Positions 26,357 through 35,354 of a stretch of DNA of 41,167 bases are shown one piece after another; position 1 is the first letter of the stretch; every line of letters starts with the position of its first letter. Source of the stretch: CAYQAJ01 sp964415245 (GTDB lineage: Bacteria > Planctomycetota > Planctomycetia > Pirellulales > Pirellulaceae). Made by a program: the position numbers and the translations under genes. The notes under the pieces are model-generated. The model searched no databases and was not told where the DNA came from. It saw only the letters and a list, made by a program, of their open reading frames with translations. The DNA lies in the NCBI GenBank assembly GCA_964415245.1, contig CAYQAJ010000012.1, forward strand, positions 1 to 41,167, written 5' to 3'.

Positions 26357-28552
26357 TCATTGGGGCACAACCTCACAAATCACGCGAAATCCTATGTACT
26401 GGCTGGGCGATTCGGGCCTTCGCGGCTGACGGCTGGCCGAACGGCAATCGGTGCTAGAAAAGTTCCAGCCGCCGCCGCGAACCACGAATTCGTCGCCATT
26501 CTGCGGCCCGACCGGATCAATCTGCGTACCGGATTCGTACGGTCCGATTCGGTCGCGGCACCACTCGCCGACGTTGCCGTGCATGTCAAACAGCCCCCAA
26601 GCATTGGCTGGGAAGCTTCCGACCGGTTTAGGGCCTCGTTGTGCCGCGTCGACGGTTGGGTCGCCGAAATTGGCATCTTCGATTGAAAGCGTCTCGCCGA
26701 AGGAATACGGCGTAGTGCTGCCGGCGCGGCACGCGTATTCCCACTCGGCCTCGGTCGGCAAGCGATACACGCGCCCGGCCTTCACCTCTTCGGGAAGCTC
26801 CGACAGTCGCCGGCAGAATTCGACCGCGTCCTGATACGACACGTGGACGGCGGGCAAGTTTTCAGTTGCCTCGGTCAGCGGCTCGACGCCCAACAATTTG
26901 CCCTCGGCATCCGATGTGCGGATAGCATCATTGCCCATGACTTGCCGGTATTGCCGCTCGGTGACCTCGTGCTTGCCCATGTGGAGCGGGCGGGTGATCC
27001 GCACGTGATGCCGTGGACGTTCCTCATCGTGTGCACCGCTCTCGTCGTCCACGGCACCCATGTCGAACTCACCCGGGACAATGTAGACAAATTCCATGTC
27101 AATCGAGTTAGTGACAACGGATTCGGGATCGACAGGCGACGTGGGATTTTCCGAAGTTACACGAGAAGGAATCACGATGGCCATGATCCCCAGCGCAGCC
27201 GCCGTCACGATTCCCATCGCGCCAACGATTGCCAGGATGAAAACGACCACGCGTCGCCGCGCGGTGCCCTGTTCCGTCGCACGCTCGTCGTGCGCCTCCG
27301 AAGTGCTGATACCCTCGCTGGCAAGTATCGCACTGCGCGTTGCGTGGTGCGCTTCGGTCGCCGTGGGCGAGAACTCCCCGCGTCCCGTTGCAACCGCGGC
27401 GACTTCAACCCTTTCGACGACCGTCGGAGTCGCCGAAGTGGGGCGCGGTGTGCTGCGTGCGCCGGAGCCCGATGCCAGGTCGCTCGGTGGGAGCGTTTCG
27501 GCCGGTTCCTGATCGGCTTCGCTCTGGGCGGCGGTGAGATCGGCGATCAAATCGTCCATCGACTGGTATCGCTCGTCGGGCGAGCGTGCCACCATGCGGC
27601 GAAACACGGCGTCGAGTCGCTCGGGCACGTCCGGTCGGTTGCTGCGCAGCGAGGGGATTTCGCCCTTCTCGTGCCACTTCAGAATCGCCATGGCGCTGCC
27701 CCGCGGCGCCGGCGACCGCCCGGTGAGCAAGTAGTGCAGCGTGCAACCGAGACTGTAGATGTCGGATCGGTGATCGGCCAGTCGAGCATCGAGGGCCTGT
27801 TCCGGAGCCACATAGTTCAGCGTGCCCATCGCCATGCCCGTGCCGGTCAGATCGCTCACATCGGTGCTGGCGGCGGTTCCACCCGCAGCGCGAAATCGCG
27901 CCAGCCCCATGTCGAGAATCTTCACGGTGCCACTGTTCTCGAGCAGCAAATTGCTGGGCTTCACGTCGCGGTGCACGATTCCCTTCTGATGCGCGTAACC
28001 GAGCCCGCGCGCCCCTTGCAGAACGAGGCCAATGGCGGTGCCGGCGGGCAGCGGTCCCTGCTGCTGCACGAGGTCGGTGAGATTCTGCCCCTCGATGTAT
28101 TCCATCACCAAATAGTGAACGCCACCGTCTTCGCCGGCATCGTACGCGGTGACAATGTTAGGGTGCGAGAGCCGCGCGGCCGCTTTCACTTCGCGGTGAA
28201 AGCGGTGGATCGACTCATCATCGCCCATGGTGTCAAGCGCGAGTACCTTCAATGCGACTACCCGCTCCATGCGGCGATGTACCGCCTTGAACACGCGCCC
28301 CATTCCGCCCGCGCCGATTTGCTCCAGCACGACGTAGTCGCCCAGCACCAACTCGCGATCCTTGCCTTCGCACAGCGCGGTCGCCTGATAGTCCGTGAGC
28401 TTTCCGGCATCGACCAGGGCACGGGCCAGATGCTGCGCGCTCAGAGGGCGATCTTGCTGGGGAAGGCTTCGCTCCACGGCAAGTACTTCGTCGGCCGACA
28501 GCAGCTTGCGGTTCGATACCATTTCGACAAAGCGTTCGATGGTGAGCGACAT
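26357..28552 (-). CDS. Ser/Thr protein kinase fused to FGE-sulfatase domain
   Basis: 731 aa. The N-terminal ~65 residues are the helical extension seen on planctomycete kinases. The kinase domain (about 73-340) has IGAGGMGRVFK (79-89), K102, HRDVKPSN (194-201), DMG (214-216, in place of DFG) and NYVAPEQ. A 90-residue disordered linker leads to one membrane helix (434-462), then the FGE-sulfatase domain (about 485-730; FVYIVPGEFDMG, LPTEAEWEYACRAGS, MHGNVGEWC, VRGGGWNF, GFRVICE). The first catalytic Cys of true formylglycine enzymes is missing (Asn/Phe/Ser there), leaving C703 only, so it is more likely a sensor or binding domain. The kinase is cytoplasmic, FGE outside. Confidence 0.93.
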   Translation of the reverse strand: MSLTIERFVEMVSNRKLLSADEVLAVERSLPQQDRPLSAQHLARALVDAGKLTDYQATALCEGKDRELVLGDYVVLEQIGAGGMGRVFKAVHRRMERVVALKVLALDTMGDDESIHRFHREVKAAARLSHPNIVTAYDAGEDGGVHYLVMEYIEGQNLTDLVQQQGPLPAGTAIGLVLQGARGLGYAHQKGIVHRDVKPSNLLLENSGTVKILDMGLARFRAAGGTAASTDVSDLTGTGMAMGTLNYVAPEQALDARLADHRSDIYSLGCTLHYLLTGRSPAPRGSAMAILKWHEKGEIPSLRSNRPDVPERLDAVFRRMVARSPDERYQSMDDLIADLTAAQSEADQEPAETLPPSDLASGSGARSTPRPTSATPTVVERVEVAAVATGRGEFSPTATEAHHATRSAILASEGISTSEAHDERATEQGTARRRVVVFILAIVGAMGIVTAAALGIMAIVIPSRVTSENPTSPVDPESVVTNSIDMEFVYIVPGEFDMGAVDDESGAHDEERPRHHVRITRPLHMGKHEVTERQYRQVMGNDAIRTSDAEGKLLGVEPLTEATENLPAVHVSYQDAVEFCRRLSELPEEVKAGRVYRLPTEAEWEYACRAGSTTPYSFGETLSIEDANFGDPTVDAAQRGPKPVGSFPANAWGLFDMHGNVGEWCRDRIGPYESGTQIDPVGPQNGDEFVVRGGGWNFSSTDCRSASRQPRRPESPSQYIGFRVICEVVPQ

Positions 28553-28846
28553 CGCGAACCAGCCTCGCAGGCTGTTTCAATATCAAGACAAGTGGCCAGG
28601 GTCGGAACTTTACCGCTACCTGACGTTTCCGGACGTCGGGGCCACTCGCGACGAAAGCACCCACGAATCCCGGCACAATCGCGCTGGCCGCCACTTGGGC
28701 TCTCGCCAGCCATTCAGTGTAAGAGTGACCCGCCTTCCACGCAATTCGCGCCATACGGGATTGGGGAGCACCTGCCGAACACGTCGAATGTGAAGAAACC
28801 GCGTGAAATGCGGAGACTACAACACGGTTGCGTCGGTTCGGCGCGG

Positions 28847-31492
28847 TCACCGCCAGGGCGAATGGCGCCAACTTTGCGCGCGAATCGTGCCGTCGGCTTC
28901 CAAGACCACGCGCACGGCCCCCTGTTGGGCCGTGTGGAACACTTCGGCGCCGGCGGCGCGATAGGCGCGTTTCACCGCCTCGGTATCGGCTCCCGGCCCC
29001 CCACTAATGACTACATACCGCGGATGACTCCAGGCCGCGAAACCCTGGGGATTGCTGCGGGCGCTGCCGTGGTGGGGCGCCATGACCACGTCGGATTGCA
29101 GCGGCTCTTCGGCCAAAAGATCGTTGAGACCGGGGGACTCCAAGTCGCCGGGCAAGAGGATATGCCGACCGGCGTAGCTGATGCGAAGCACAATGCTGTT
29201 GGCGTTATCGCCCCCAATGATGCCGCGGCGCGGCGGATGAAGCACTTCGATCTCCGCGCCGCCGTGCACGGCCAGACGGTCGCCCGACGAGAACTCAACG
29301 AGCGGCACACGAGCGTCGACGATTGCGCTGCGCAATGCGGCCAGCGCGGGAGTCTCATCCTCGAACATGACGGGCGACACGTAGACGGCGCCCACCGACA
29401 CGCGGTCCAACAGCTCGGGCAGGCCGTTGTAGTGATCGACGTCGGCGTGCGAGACGACGACCGCGTCGATGTGCGTGATACCTCGCGACCACAACACGGC
29501 GGCCGTCGCTCGCGCCGCGTGGCTCGGCGAGGGGCCGCAGCCAATGTCGTACAATAGCGTCTGGCCTCCCGGCAGCTCGACGATCACGCTTGTGCCGTGC
29601 CCCACCGAAACGAACGTGCAGACCAGGGGCCGGTCAGAGGGTGCGTCGGCGATCGGCGGTGGATCTCCCGTGCGTACCGCTTCGGGAGTGGAAGCCGCCG
29701 TCCATTGACCCGCCGGCAGCAACGCGATCAAGCCCACCGCTAACCATGCACACCAAATCGCCGCCAGCCACCGCCGCGGCGGACGCACACGCGGTATCGC
29801 GACACACGCCGCCAGACCCGCGTAGAAGGCCACTACCCACCAGTCGGGCGGCGCCGGCACCCAATGGTGACCGAGCGGCACATCCCGAGCTGCGTTGACG
29901 CACGACTCGATCATCCATAGACATTGGTCGCACAACCAGCCCAGGCCTTGACCGACCGGCGGACACAACCAGCCCAACACCAACGCTCCGAAGCCCGAGT
30001 ACAGCGCCACCGTAATCGGGATCCATAACAGCGGCGTCAGCAGGACGCCCACCGGCGAAACGAGATGGAATCGACTGGCAACCAGCGGCATGGCAACGAG
30101 CCAGATCATCGCGCCAACTGCCACCAACCGCCACACCGCCCCAGATGCCTTTCGTGTCCAGCGAACAGGCCAGGGACGGGTTTGCCATACCAGCAAATCG
30201 AGCGGGTCATCCGGCGGCCGGGGCACAAGCCACGGCCAGCACACCATTAGCACGCCAGCGGCCAGGAACGACAATTGCGTCCCGGCGCCAAAGAGCTGCG
30301 CCGGGCTGACGGCGAGCACTACCAGCGCCGCACCTGCCAGCAGGTTGAACGAAAGCGCCGGCCGACCCAACAACCGCGCCGTACAAAAGCCGATCACCAG
30401 GATCGAGGCGCGAACGACCGGCGGCGCGGCGCCGGTAAGAAGCGCATAAACGATCACCAGCACGATGCCCCCTAGCAGCGTTGCCCGGCGCGATAGCAGC
30501 CCGACGCGGCCGATAAACCATAAGCCACTTGCGAGTATGGCCACGTGCAATCCTGAAATCACGAGAAGATGCACTGTGCCGGTGACGACGAAGTTTTCCG
30601 TGCGCTCGCTGTCGACCTGCTCGCGCGCCCCCAGCAGCAACGCCGAAGCCAGGCCGGCTCGCTGTGGGCTCACGTTCTGCCAAATGAGCTGTTGTCCAGC
30701 TTCCTGCACATAGCCCAGCAGGCGCCGCCACTGCCATGGCGCGCCGCGGTCGATCACCTCGACGCAATCGGGAAACTCAGCCCGCAGCCCGCATAACTTG
30801 CGATGCCCCCGCTCGTACCGTTTGAAGTCGAACTCGCCCGGATTGTCGGGCGACGACGGCGCATAAAGCTGCGCCACAATCCGGAGCCGATCACCAGGGC
30901 GGATGCCGAGTAGGTGGCCATCGACCGCCAATTCCGCGCGGCCCGAGGCGGCTTCCCACTGATCGCGATCGCGCACGCCGACGAATCGTACTTTCAATTG
31001 CGTCTTGTCGCCCCGGGGAATCGTCTGCATCGGATTGCGCGGCGGAGCGGGAATCCACATCGGCTGGGTCAGCACGACCGCTTCGATGCAGGCCGGCGCT
31101 GCGACTTCCCGCGCGGTGAGTCCCAGCTCATCGTCGCCAAAGCAATTCCACCGCAGGTGATGCCAGCTCGCGCCGCATAGCGCCACCGACGCCAGCAGTA
31201 GAACGGCCGCCACGCGCACGCTGCCCAGCCGCCAGATCAGAAGCCACACGAACCAGAGGGCGAGAGCGCCGGTCCACCAAATTGGCGCGGCGAGCGGATG
31301 AACGCGGTCGACAACCACGCCGACGCAGAATGCCGCCAGCAGGATCACCAGCGGTTGATAGCGGAGTGACTCGCGAGCGGCAGCGGTCTGCGAGTCAACA
31401 CCGTCGGCGGTACGGCGGTCGGCAACGGCTGCATCGGCCGACTCCGAGGAAGAGTCCGATTGGCTCTCATCCGCTTTGGTCGGCTCGGTCAT
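28847..31492 (-). CDS. comEC: ComEC/Rec2 DNA-uptake channel protein
   Basis: 881 aa. Residues 1-45 are an acidic Ser/Asp/Glu/Ala-rich cytoplasmic tail, unusual for the family. Hydrophobic segments follow (ILLAAFCVGVVVD, LALWFVWLLIW, VAAVLLLASVALCG), then the OB-like/DUF4131 part (about 130-270), the ComEC multi-pass core (LLLGAREQVDSERTENF near 325) and a C-terminal metallo-beta-lactamase domain (from about 620) with the SHADVDH motif near residue 680 and PHHGS. Family members import single-stranded DNA in competence; the beta-lactamase part is thought to degrade the second strand. Start at 31492 is the first Met of the acidic tail and lacks a clear ribosome site. Confidence 0.93.
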   Translation of the reverse strand: MTEPTKADESQSDSSSESADAAVADRRTADGVDSQTAAARESLRYQPLVILLAAFCVGVVVDRVHPLAAPIWWTGALALWFVWLLIWRLGSVRVAAVLLLASVALCGASWHHLRWNCFGDDELGLTAREVAAPACIEAVVLTQPMWIPAPPRNPMQTIPRGDKTQLKVRFVGVRDRDQWEAASGRAELAVDGHLLGIRPGDRLRIVAQLYAPSSPDNPGEFDFKRYERGHRKLCGLRAEFPDCVEVIDRGAPWQWRRLLGYVQEAGQQLIWQNVSPQRAGLASALLLGAREQVDSERTENFVVTGTVHLLVISGLHVAILASGLWFIGRVGLLSRRATLLGGIVLVIVYALLTGAAPPVVRASILVIGFCTARLLGRPALSFNLLAGAALVVLAVSPAQLFGAGTQLSFLAAGVLMVCWPWLVPRPPDDPLDLLVWQTRPWPVRWTRKASGAVWRLVAVGAMIWLVAMPLVASRFHLVSPVGVLLTPLLWIPITVALYSGFGALVLGWLCPPVGQGLGWLCDQCLWMIESCVNAARDVPLGHHWVPAPPDWWVVAFYAGLAACVAIPRVRPPRRWLAAIWCAWLAVGLIALLPAGQWTAASTPEAVRTGDPPPIADAPSDRPLVCTFVSVGHGTSVIVELPGGQTLLYDIGCGPSPSHAARATAAVLWSRGITHIDAVVVSHADVDHYNGLPELLDRVSVGAVYVSPVMFEDETPALAALRSAIVDARVPLVEFSSGDRLAVHGGAEIEVLHPPRRGIIGGDNANSIVLRISYAGRHILLPGDLESPGLNDLLAEEPLQSDVVMAPHHGSARSNPQGFAAWSHPRYVVISGGPGADTEAVKRAYRAAGAEVFHTAQQGAVRVVLEADGTIRAQSWRHSPWR

Positions 31493-31533
31493 CGGTGCCG
31501 CCCGGGTCGAATTCCTGCTGCCACATCGGGCTG

Positions 31534-31563
31534 TTCGTCGAGGCGCCGCAGGATCGGTACAAT
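31534..31563 (+). promoter_or_regulatory. Possible arsC promoter
   Basis: TACAAT (31558-31563) lies 18 bases after TTCGTC (31534-31539) and about 60 bases before the arsC ATG. Only three bases of the -35 match the consensus, so this is tentative. Confidence 0.35.
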
Positions 31564-31623
31564 CACGTATCGCGCCGAATGATGCGAGTATCCGGCGCCC
31601 ATCAACGAACCGTGGAATGCGAA

Positions 31624-31965
31624 ATGGCGAAGGTAACAATCTACCACAACCCGCGGTGCGCCAAGAGCCGCGCCACGCTCAAGCTGCTCGAAGACCGCGG
31701 CATCGAGCCGCAGATCGTCGAGTACCTGAAGACGCCGCCCGACGAAAAGACGCTTGCCGCCCTGCTCAAAAAGCTCGGCCTCGGCGCCGCCGATCTGGTT
31801 CGCGCCAAGGAGCACAAAGCCCTGGGCCTGCGACCGACCGACAATCCCCGGGAGCTGATCCGCCGCATGGCAAAGCACCCAGAGATTATCCAGCGGCCGA
31901 TCGTCGTCGTGGGGGCCAAGGCGCGACTGGGCCGCCCGCCCGAGAACGTGCTCAAGATTTTATGA
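31624..31965 (+). CDS. arsC: ArsC-family arsenate reductase (glutaredoxin type)
   Basis: 113 aa, full length for the thioredoxin-fold ArsC/YffB family. The active-site Cys is C12 in HNPRCAKSR. The three arginines used by arsenate reductases to hold the oxyanion are present: R60 (LVRAKEHK), R91 (RPIVV) and R104 (LGRPPENVL), which favours true arsenate reduction over the Spx-type regulators. No other ars gene (arsB, acr3, arsR) is nearby, so it may serve another redox role. Divergent from comEC with 131 bases between. Its stop overlaps the next gene's ATG. Confidence 0.87.
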   Translation: MAKVTIYHNPRCAKSRATLKLLEDRGIEPQIVEYLKTPPDEKTLAALLKKLGLGAADLVRAKEHKALGLRPTDNPRELIRRMAKHPEIIQRPIVVVGAKARLGRPPENVLKIL

Positions 31966-32624
31966 TGTGCACCACTATGCCGCGCTTCGCGAAATCGTTT
32001 ACTGCCGCCCTGTTGCTGGCTACCGGGGCCGCGCTCGCGGGCTGCGCCAGTAATCGGGACGGAAGTGGCACGGCGCCGAACGGTGGCAGCGCCGACACCA
32101 ACGGCAATTCCAATCACGTGAAGGGGAACATCATGCTCAGCAGTACCGCATTCGAGCCGGGCTCGGCGATCCCCATCCAACACACGGGCGAAGGGGACGA
32201 CCTGTCCCCTCCCCTCGCCTGGTCTGACGCACCTGCCGGAGTCAAATCCTGGGCCATCATCTGCGACGACCCCGACGCCCCCAGCCCCAAGAAACCCGCG
32301 GCCGAACCGTGGGGGCACTGGGTCATCTACAACGTCCCGGCCGACGCGCGCTCGCTGGAAGAGGGCGTGCCGCGCGATGCTCAGCTCAATCAGCCGGAAG
32401 GCGCCCGACAGGGCAAAAACTCCTGGCCTAGCGACAACGTCGGCTATCGGGGTCCGTTGCCGCCGCCGGGCTCGGGCGCGCATCGCTACTTCTTCCGCAT
32501 CTACGCCCTCGACACAGTGCTCGATCTGCCGCCGGGACGCGCGGACAAGAAGGCCCTGCTCGCCGCCATGAAAGGCCACATCCTCGACCAGGGCGAGCTG
32601 GTGGCGACGTACGAGCGGCAGTGA
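31962..32624 (+). CDS. PEBP/YbhB-family lipoprotein
   Basis: 220 aa. The ATG overlaps the arsC stop (ATGA), indicating translational coupling; a second ATG follows directly at 31965. The leader ends in lipobox LAGC (about residue 27), then a Gly/Asn/Ser linker, then a phosphatidylethanolamine-binding-protein fold (about 58-219) with DDPDAP, GHWVIYNVP, NVGYRGPLPPPGSGAHRY (in part) and FFRIYAL motifs. The ligand is unknown; PEBP folds bind small anionic or amphiphilic molecules. Coupling with arsC is unexpected and could mean a shared stress role. Confidence 0.9.
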   Translation: MMCTTMPRFAKSFTAALLLATGAALAGCASNRDGSGTAPNGGSADTNGNSNHVKGNIMLSSTAFEPGSAIPIQHTGEGDDLSPPLAWSDAPAGVKSWAIICDDPDAPSPKKPAAEPWGHWVIYNVPADARSLEEGVPRDAQLNQPEGARQGKNSWPSDNVGYRGPLPPPGSGAHRYFFRIYALDTVLDLPPGRADKKALLAAMKGHILDQGELVATYERQ

Positions 32625-32634
32625 AATCCGGCGC

Positions 32635-33906
32635 TCACGCCACCTGGGCCAACACGTACGGCCCCTTGGGAATGACCGCGATCTTTGCCGTCGGGCCGTA
32701 CTCCGCGAGTGAATCGGCCACCGCCTGCTCAATGCTTGCCGCGCTCTCGACAAACAGCGAGTCGATCGTCGCCGCGGGTAGCCCGTCGCTTACGAGCTTC
32801 ACGCGGGCCTTGCGACGGACTTTGGCCAGCTCCTCGAGCTGCCACTGGTCCATCACGAAATAGTCCTTGCCCAGAATCCGCTCGACGAACACGTCGAGGT
32901 TGGGATTGTCGTGAAAGAGCTGCTGGAACTGCGGGCTGCCGATCCCTTCGCTCAGGCTGGCCGCCATGATGATCGTGCCCCCCTGCTTCACCACCGGCAG
33001 AGCGCCGGTGAGCCCCTTCACAGCCTGATAGAACGTCGTGTCGAGCGGGTAGCCGGCGCAGCTCGTGACCACGATATCGACGGGCTCGTCCACCGAATCA
33101 ACCACCACGCCGCGCACGAAATCGACCCCCTGGTGGAACGCCGCTTCCATGTCACCCGCCACGAACATCAGCGGCCTGCGCTCGGCGTCGATCACCACGT
33201 TCACGATGAAGTCGCACCCGGCGCGTCGGGCGATCCAGGTGTTCTCCTCGTGCACGGGGTTGCCTTCGAGAATGCCGCAGTCGGCATGGGGGTGTTCGAG
33301 AAACTGCGGGCCGTGCCACACCTTCACGGTTTCGAGCGCTGCCAGCCCCGGGCAAACGAGCTTTCGCCCGCCCGAGAAACCGGCCATCAGGTGCGGCTCG
33401 ATGAGGCCGGTGGTGATCTTGAGGTCGGCCTCGACGTACCGCGAATCGATCCACATGGGCACGCCGCGGGGGCTCTCGCCCAGGTAGGTGTGTTCGTCGA
33501 GCGCTTGCCCGTGATGGTTCTCGATGCGGTAATGCTCGGCGATGTGGCGACCGACGACCTCGACCAGCTCGTCCCCTTCGTTGGGGCGGTGCAGGCCGGT
33601 GGCAATGAGAATGAGAATGTCGTCGCGCGCGATGCCCGCTTGCTCCAGCGTGCGCAGCACGGGCCGCAGCATCATCTCGTTCGGCACGGGGCGGGTGATA
33701 TCGCAGATGGCAATGCAGACGTTCCTGCGACCGCGTGCCAATTCTGCCAGCGGTGGAGTTCCCTCGGGATGCGCGAGAACCTGTTCGAGCGCCGCGGCAG
33801 GATCGGCAATCGGCGCCGCGTTCTTATAGGCCAACGTGCGTACTACGCGCTCGTCGGGGAGCTCGACTTGAAGGCCCGTTCGGCCGTATTCGAGACGCAC
33901 GCGCAT
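32635..33906 (-). CDS. LarA-family nickel-dependent racemase homologue
   Basis: 423 aa (DUF2088/LarA). Residues matching the nickel-pincer-cofactor sites of Lactobacillus LarA (H108, H174, K184, H200) fall at H106 (TGLHRPN), H172 (IEPHLM), K182 (GGRKLVCPG) and H198 (VWHGP), all intact with a constant offset of two. Such enzymes racemise or epimerise lactate and other 2-hydroxyacids using the pincer cofactor made by LarBCE. No larBCE genes are in the window. The ATG at 33906 begins the conserved first strand; the upstream in-frame stretch is Arg-rich and non-homologous. The small basic protein gene lies 22 bases upstream on the same strand. Confidence 0.88.
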   Translation of the reverse strand: MRVRLEYGRTGLQVELPDERVVRTLAYKNAAPIADPAAALEQVLAHPEGTPPLAELARGRRNVCIAICDITRPVPNEMMLRPVLRTLEQAGIARDDILILIATGLHRPNEGDELVEVVGRHIAEHYRIENHHGQALDEHTYLGESPRGVPMWIDSRYVEADLKITTGLIEPHLMAGFSGGRKLVCPGLAALETVKVWHGPQFLEHPHADCGILEGNPVHEENTWIARRAGCDFIVNVVIDAERRPLMFVAGDMEAAFHQGVDFVRGVVVDSVDEPVDIVVTSCAGYPLDTTFYQAVKGLTGALPVVKQGGTIIMAASLSEGIGSPQFQQLFHDNPNLDVFVERILGKDYFVMDQWQLEELAKVRRKARVKLVSDGLPAATIDSLFVESAASIEQAVADSLAEYGPTAKIAVIPKGPYVLAQVA

Positions 33907-33928
33907 GAGGGCGATTCCACGATGGCGC

Positions 33929-34249
33929 TTACTTCGACGGCCCTGATTTGCCCGATGCTGACTTGCCCGCCCCCTTCCCCTTGCCCGCCGGAACAGCAGC
34001 GCCCGCGCCGGCAGCAGGGGCAGCGGCAGCACCCTCGGCCGCCGCTTCGCCTTCCTCGCCTTCCTTTTTCGCCTTCTTCTTCTTCTTCAGGGCGAGCTTC
34101 ATCACACGCACCTTCGGCAGCCCGAAGACCGGGTCTCCTTCGTTCCAACGCTCCAGCTCGGCGAGTTTCGCGATCCGCTCGGGCCGGGAGAGCACACTGC
34201 GGGCGCGGACGAGTTTGCGATTAACTTTCAGGCTTTTGTCGAGGGTCAT
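33929..34249 (-). CDS. PVC small basic protein with long Lys/Ala/Gly tail
   Basis: 106 aa from ATG 34249. Residues 1-55 match the small basic protein family of Planctomycetes-Verrucomicrobia-Chlamydiae bacteria (TLDKSLKVNRKLVRARSV, RPERIAKLAELERWNEGDPV, FGLPKVRVMKL), a conserved protein linked to ribosome or RNA function in some annotations. The extra C-terminal half is low-complexity (KKKKKAKKEGEEGE, AAAEGAAAAPAAGAG, GKGKGAGKSASGKSG) and histone H1-like, which could bind nucleic acids. A TTG start four codons upstream is less likely. The larA homologue follows by 22 bases. Confidence 0.85.
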   Translation of the reverse strand: MTLDKSLKVNRKLVRARSVLSRPERIAKLAELERWNEGDPVFGLPKVRVMKLALKKKKKAKKEGEEGEAAAEGAAAAPAAGAGAAVPAGKGKGAGKSASGKSGPSK

Positions 34250-34403
34250 CGGGTAGTCCAACCGGTCGAGAGCCGTCGGGGAATCTGCTCGGGGACAGTC
34301 GCCGCGAGCTAACAGGGCAGTATACGGGCTGCCGACGCGGCATTCAACGGCGGGATGAACCTAGCGCGTGCCATTTCGCTTGCGGTTTCGCGCGAATGGC
34401 AAC

Positions 34404-35354
34404 CTACTGCGCCTCCTGGTCCTGCGAACCGGCTGCGGGGGGGCCATCGTCGTGCGGGGCATGCGGATGCAGTTGGGCGTGCCCCGGAAGCAAGCCGATA
34501 GCCCACGCCAGCGCCACACCCGCCAATAGCAAGGCCGACAGCTTGAGGCGGTCGTGCGTGTGAAAGTGCACTTCCGGCAACAGGTCCCCCAGCGAGATGC
34601 ACAGGAACACTCCGGCCGAGAACGCGAGCGCCGCGCCCAACACGGTCAGATGCTGGTCGGCCAAGCCGGCCGTTCCCAGGGTGAACAGCACCGCACCCAC
34701 TGGGCACATGAGGGCGAAACCACCCACTACCGCTGCCCGCAAACGCGACGACCAGCCCGTCGACGCCATCAGCGTGGCGATCGACAAACTGTCGAGCGGC
34801 GTGTGCAGCGCGATGGCGAGAAAGGCGCCTGCTCCGAACAGCCCCGGCGGCGCGGCATGCCGCGCCTCGATGGCCACCGCCGACGCCAGCGCCACGCCGT
34901 CGATCAGCGCGTGAAGCGTCAATCCCAGCGCCAGGCCCGCCCACCGTAGCGCGCTGCTCGCATTCGAGTCGTGGCCGTGGTGGTGATCGGGGTGCTCGTC
35001 GTGGGCACCGGGCACCTCGCTGTCGCCATGGTCATGGGCGTGCGCATGTGTCGCGTGAACGTGTTCGGGCGGGCCGTGCTGGTGGAACTGAAAGATGCGG
35101 ATCAGAAAGAACATCGCCAACAGGCCGACAAGTGCCCAGCCCACCGCCCAGTCAAGCCCATGGTGGGGGAAGGCTGCGACCGCGTGCGGCAAAAGGTGCA
35201 GCAGCGCCACGCCCAGCATCAGGCCCGCCACAAAGCTCATCATGAGCTGCATGCGGGTGTGCGTGAGTCGCACCAACAGCGGCAGCGCCCCGCCAAACAC
35301 CGAGGCACCCACGATCACCACGCAGTACACGGTCAGTAGCGCGATCTGCCACAT
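34404..35354 (-). CDS. ZIP-family metal transporter
   Basis: 316 aa with about eight hydrophobic segments, the ZIP topology for import of Zn, Fe or Mn. A His/Asp-rich cytoplasmic loop (about 92-130, HVHATHAHAHDHGDSE, HPDHHHGHDSN) precedes the binuclear metal-site helices: HALIDGVALA in helix 4 and HTPLDSLSIA in helix 5. The carboxy-terminal HFHTHD and HPHAPHDD are further metal-binding stretches. Metal preference cannot be read from sequence. No strong ribosome site. It lies upstream of the small basic protein gene by about 150 bases, so it is likely separate. Confidence 0.93.
   Translation of the reverse strand: MWQIALLTVYCVVIVGASVFGGALPLLVRLTHTRMQLMMSFVAGLMLGVALLHLLPHAVAAFPHHGLDWAVGWALVGLLAMFFLIRIFQFHQHGPPEHVHATHAHAHDHGDSEVPGAHDEHPDHHHGHDSNASSALRWAGLALGLTLHALIDGVALASAVAIEARHAAPPGLFGAGAFLAIALHTPLDSLSIATLMASTGWSSRLRAAVVGGFALMCPVGAVLFTLGTAGLADQHLTVLGAALAFSAGVFLCISLGDLLPEVHFHTHDRLKLSALLLAGVALAWAIGLLPGHAQLHPHAPHDDGPPAAGSQDQEAQ

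Noticed and set aside
26843..29557. A 904-codon open frame on the plus strand opposite the kinase and comEC genes
   Set aside because: It spans two well-supported minus-strand genes and the gap between them, and encodes no known fold.
31282..31623. In-frame extension of arsC upstream of 31624
   Set aside because: It overlaps the comEC start on the other strand and has an Arg/Ser-rich, non-homologous translation. The family N-terminus starts at MAKVTIYHNP.
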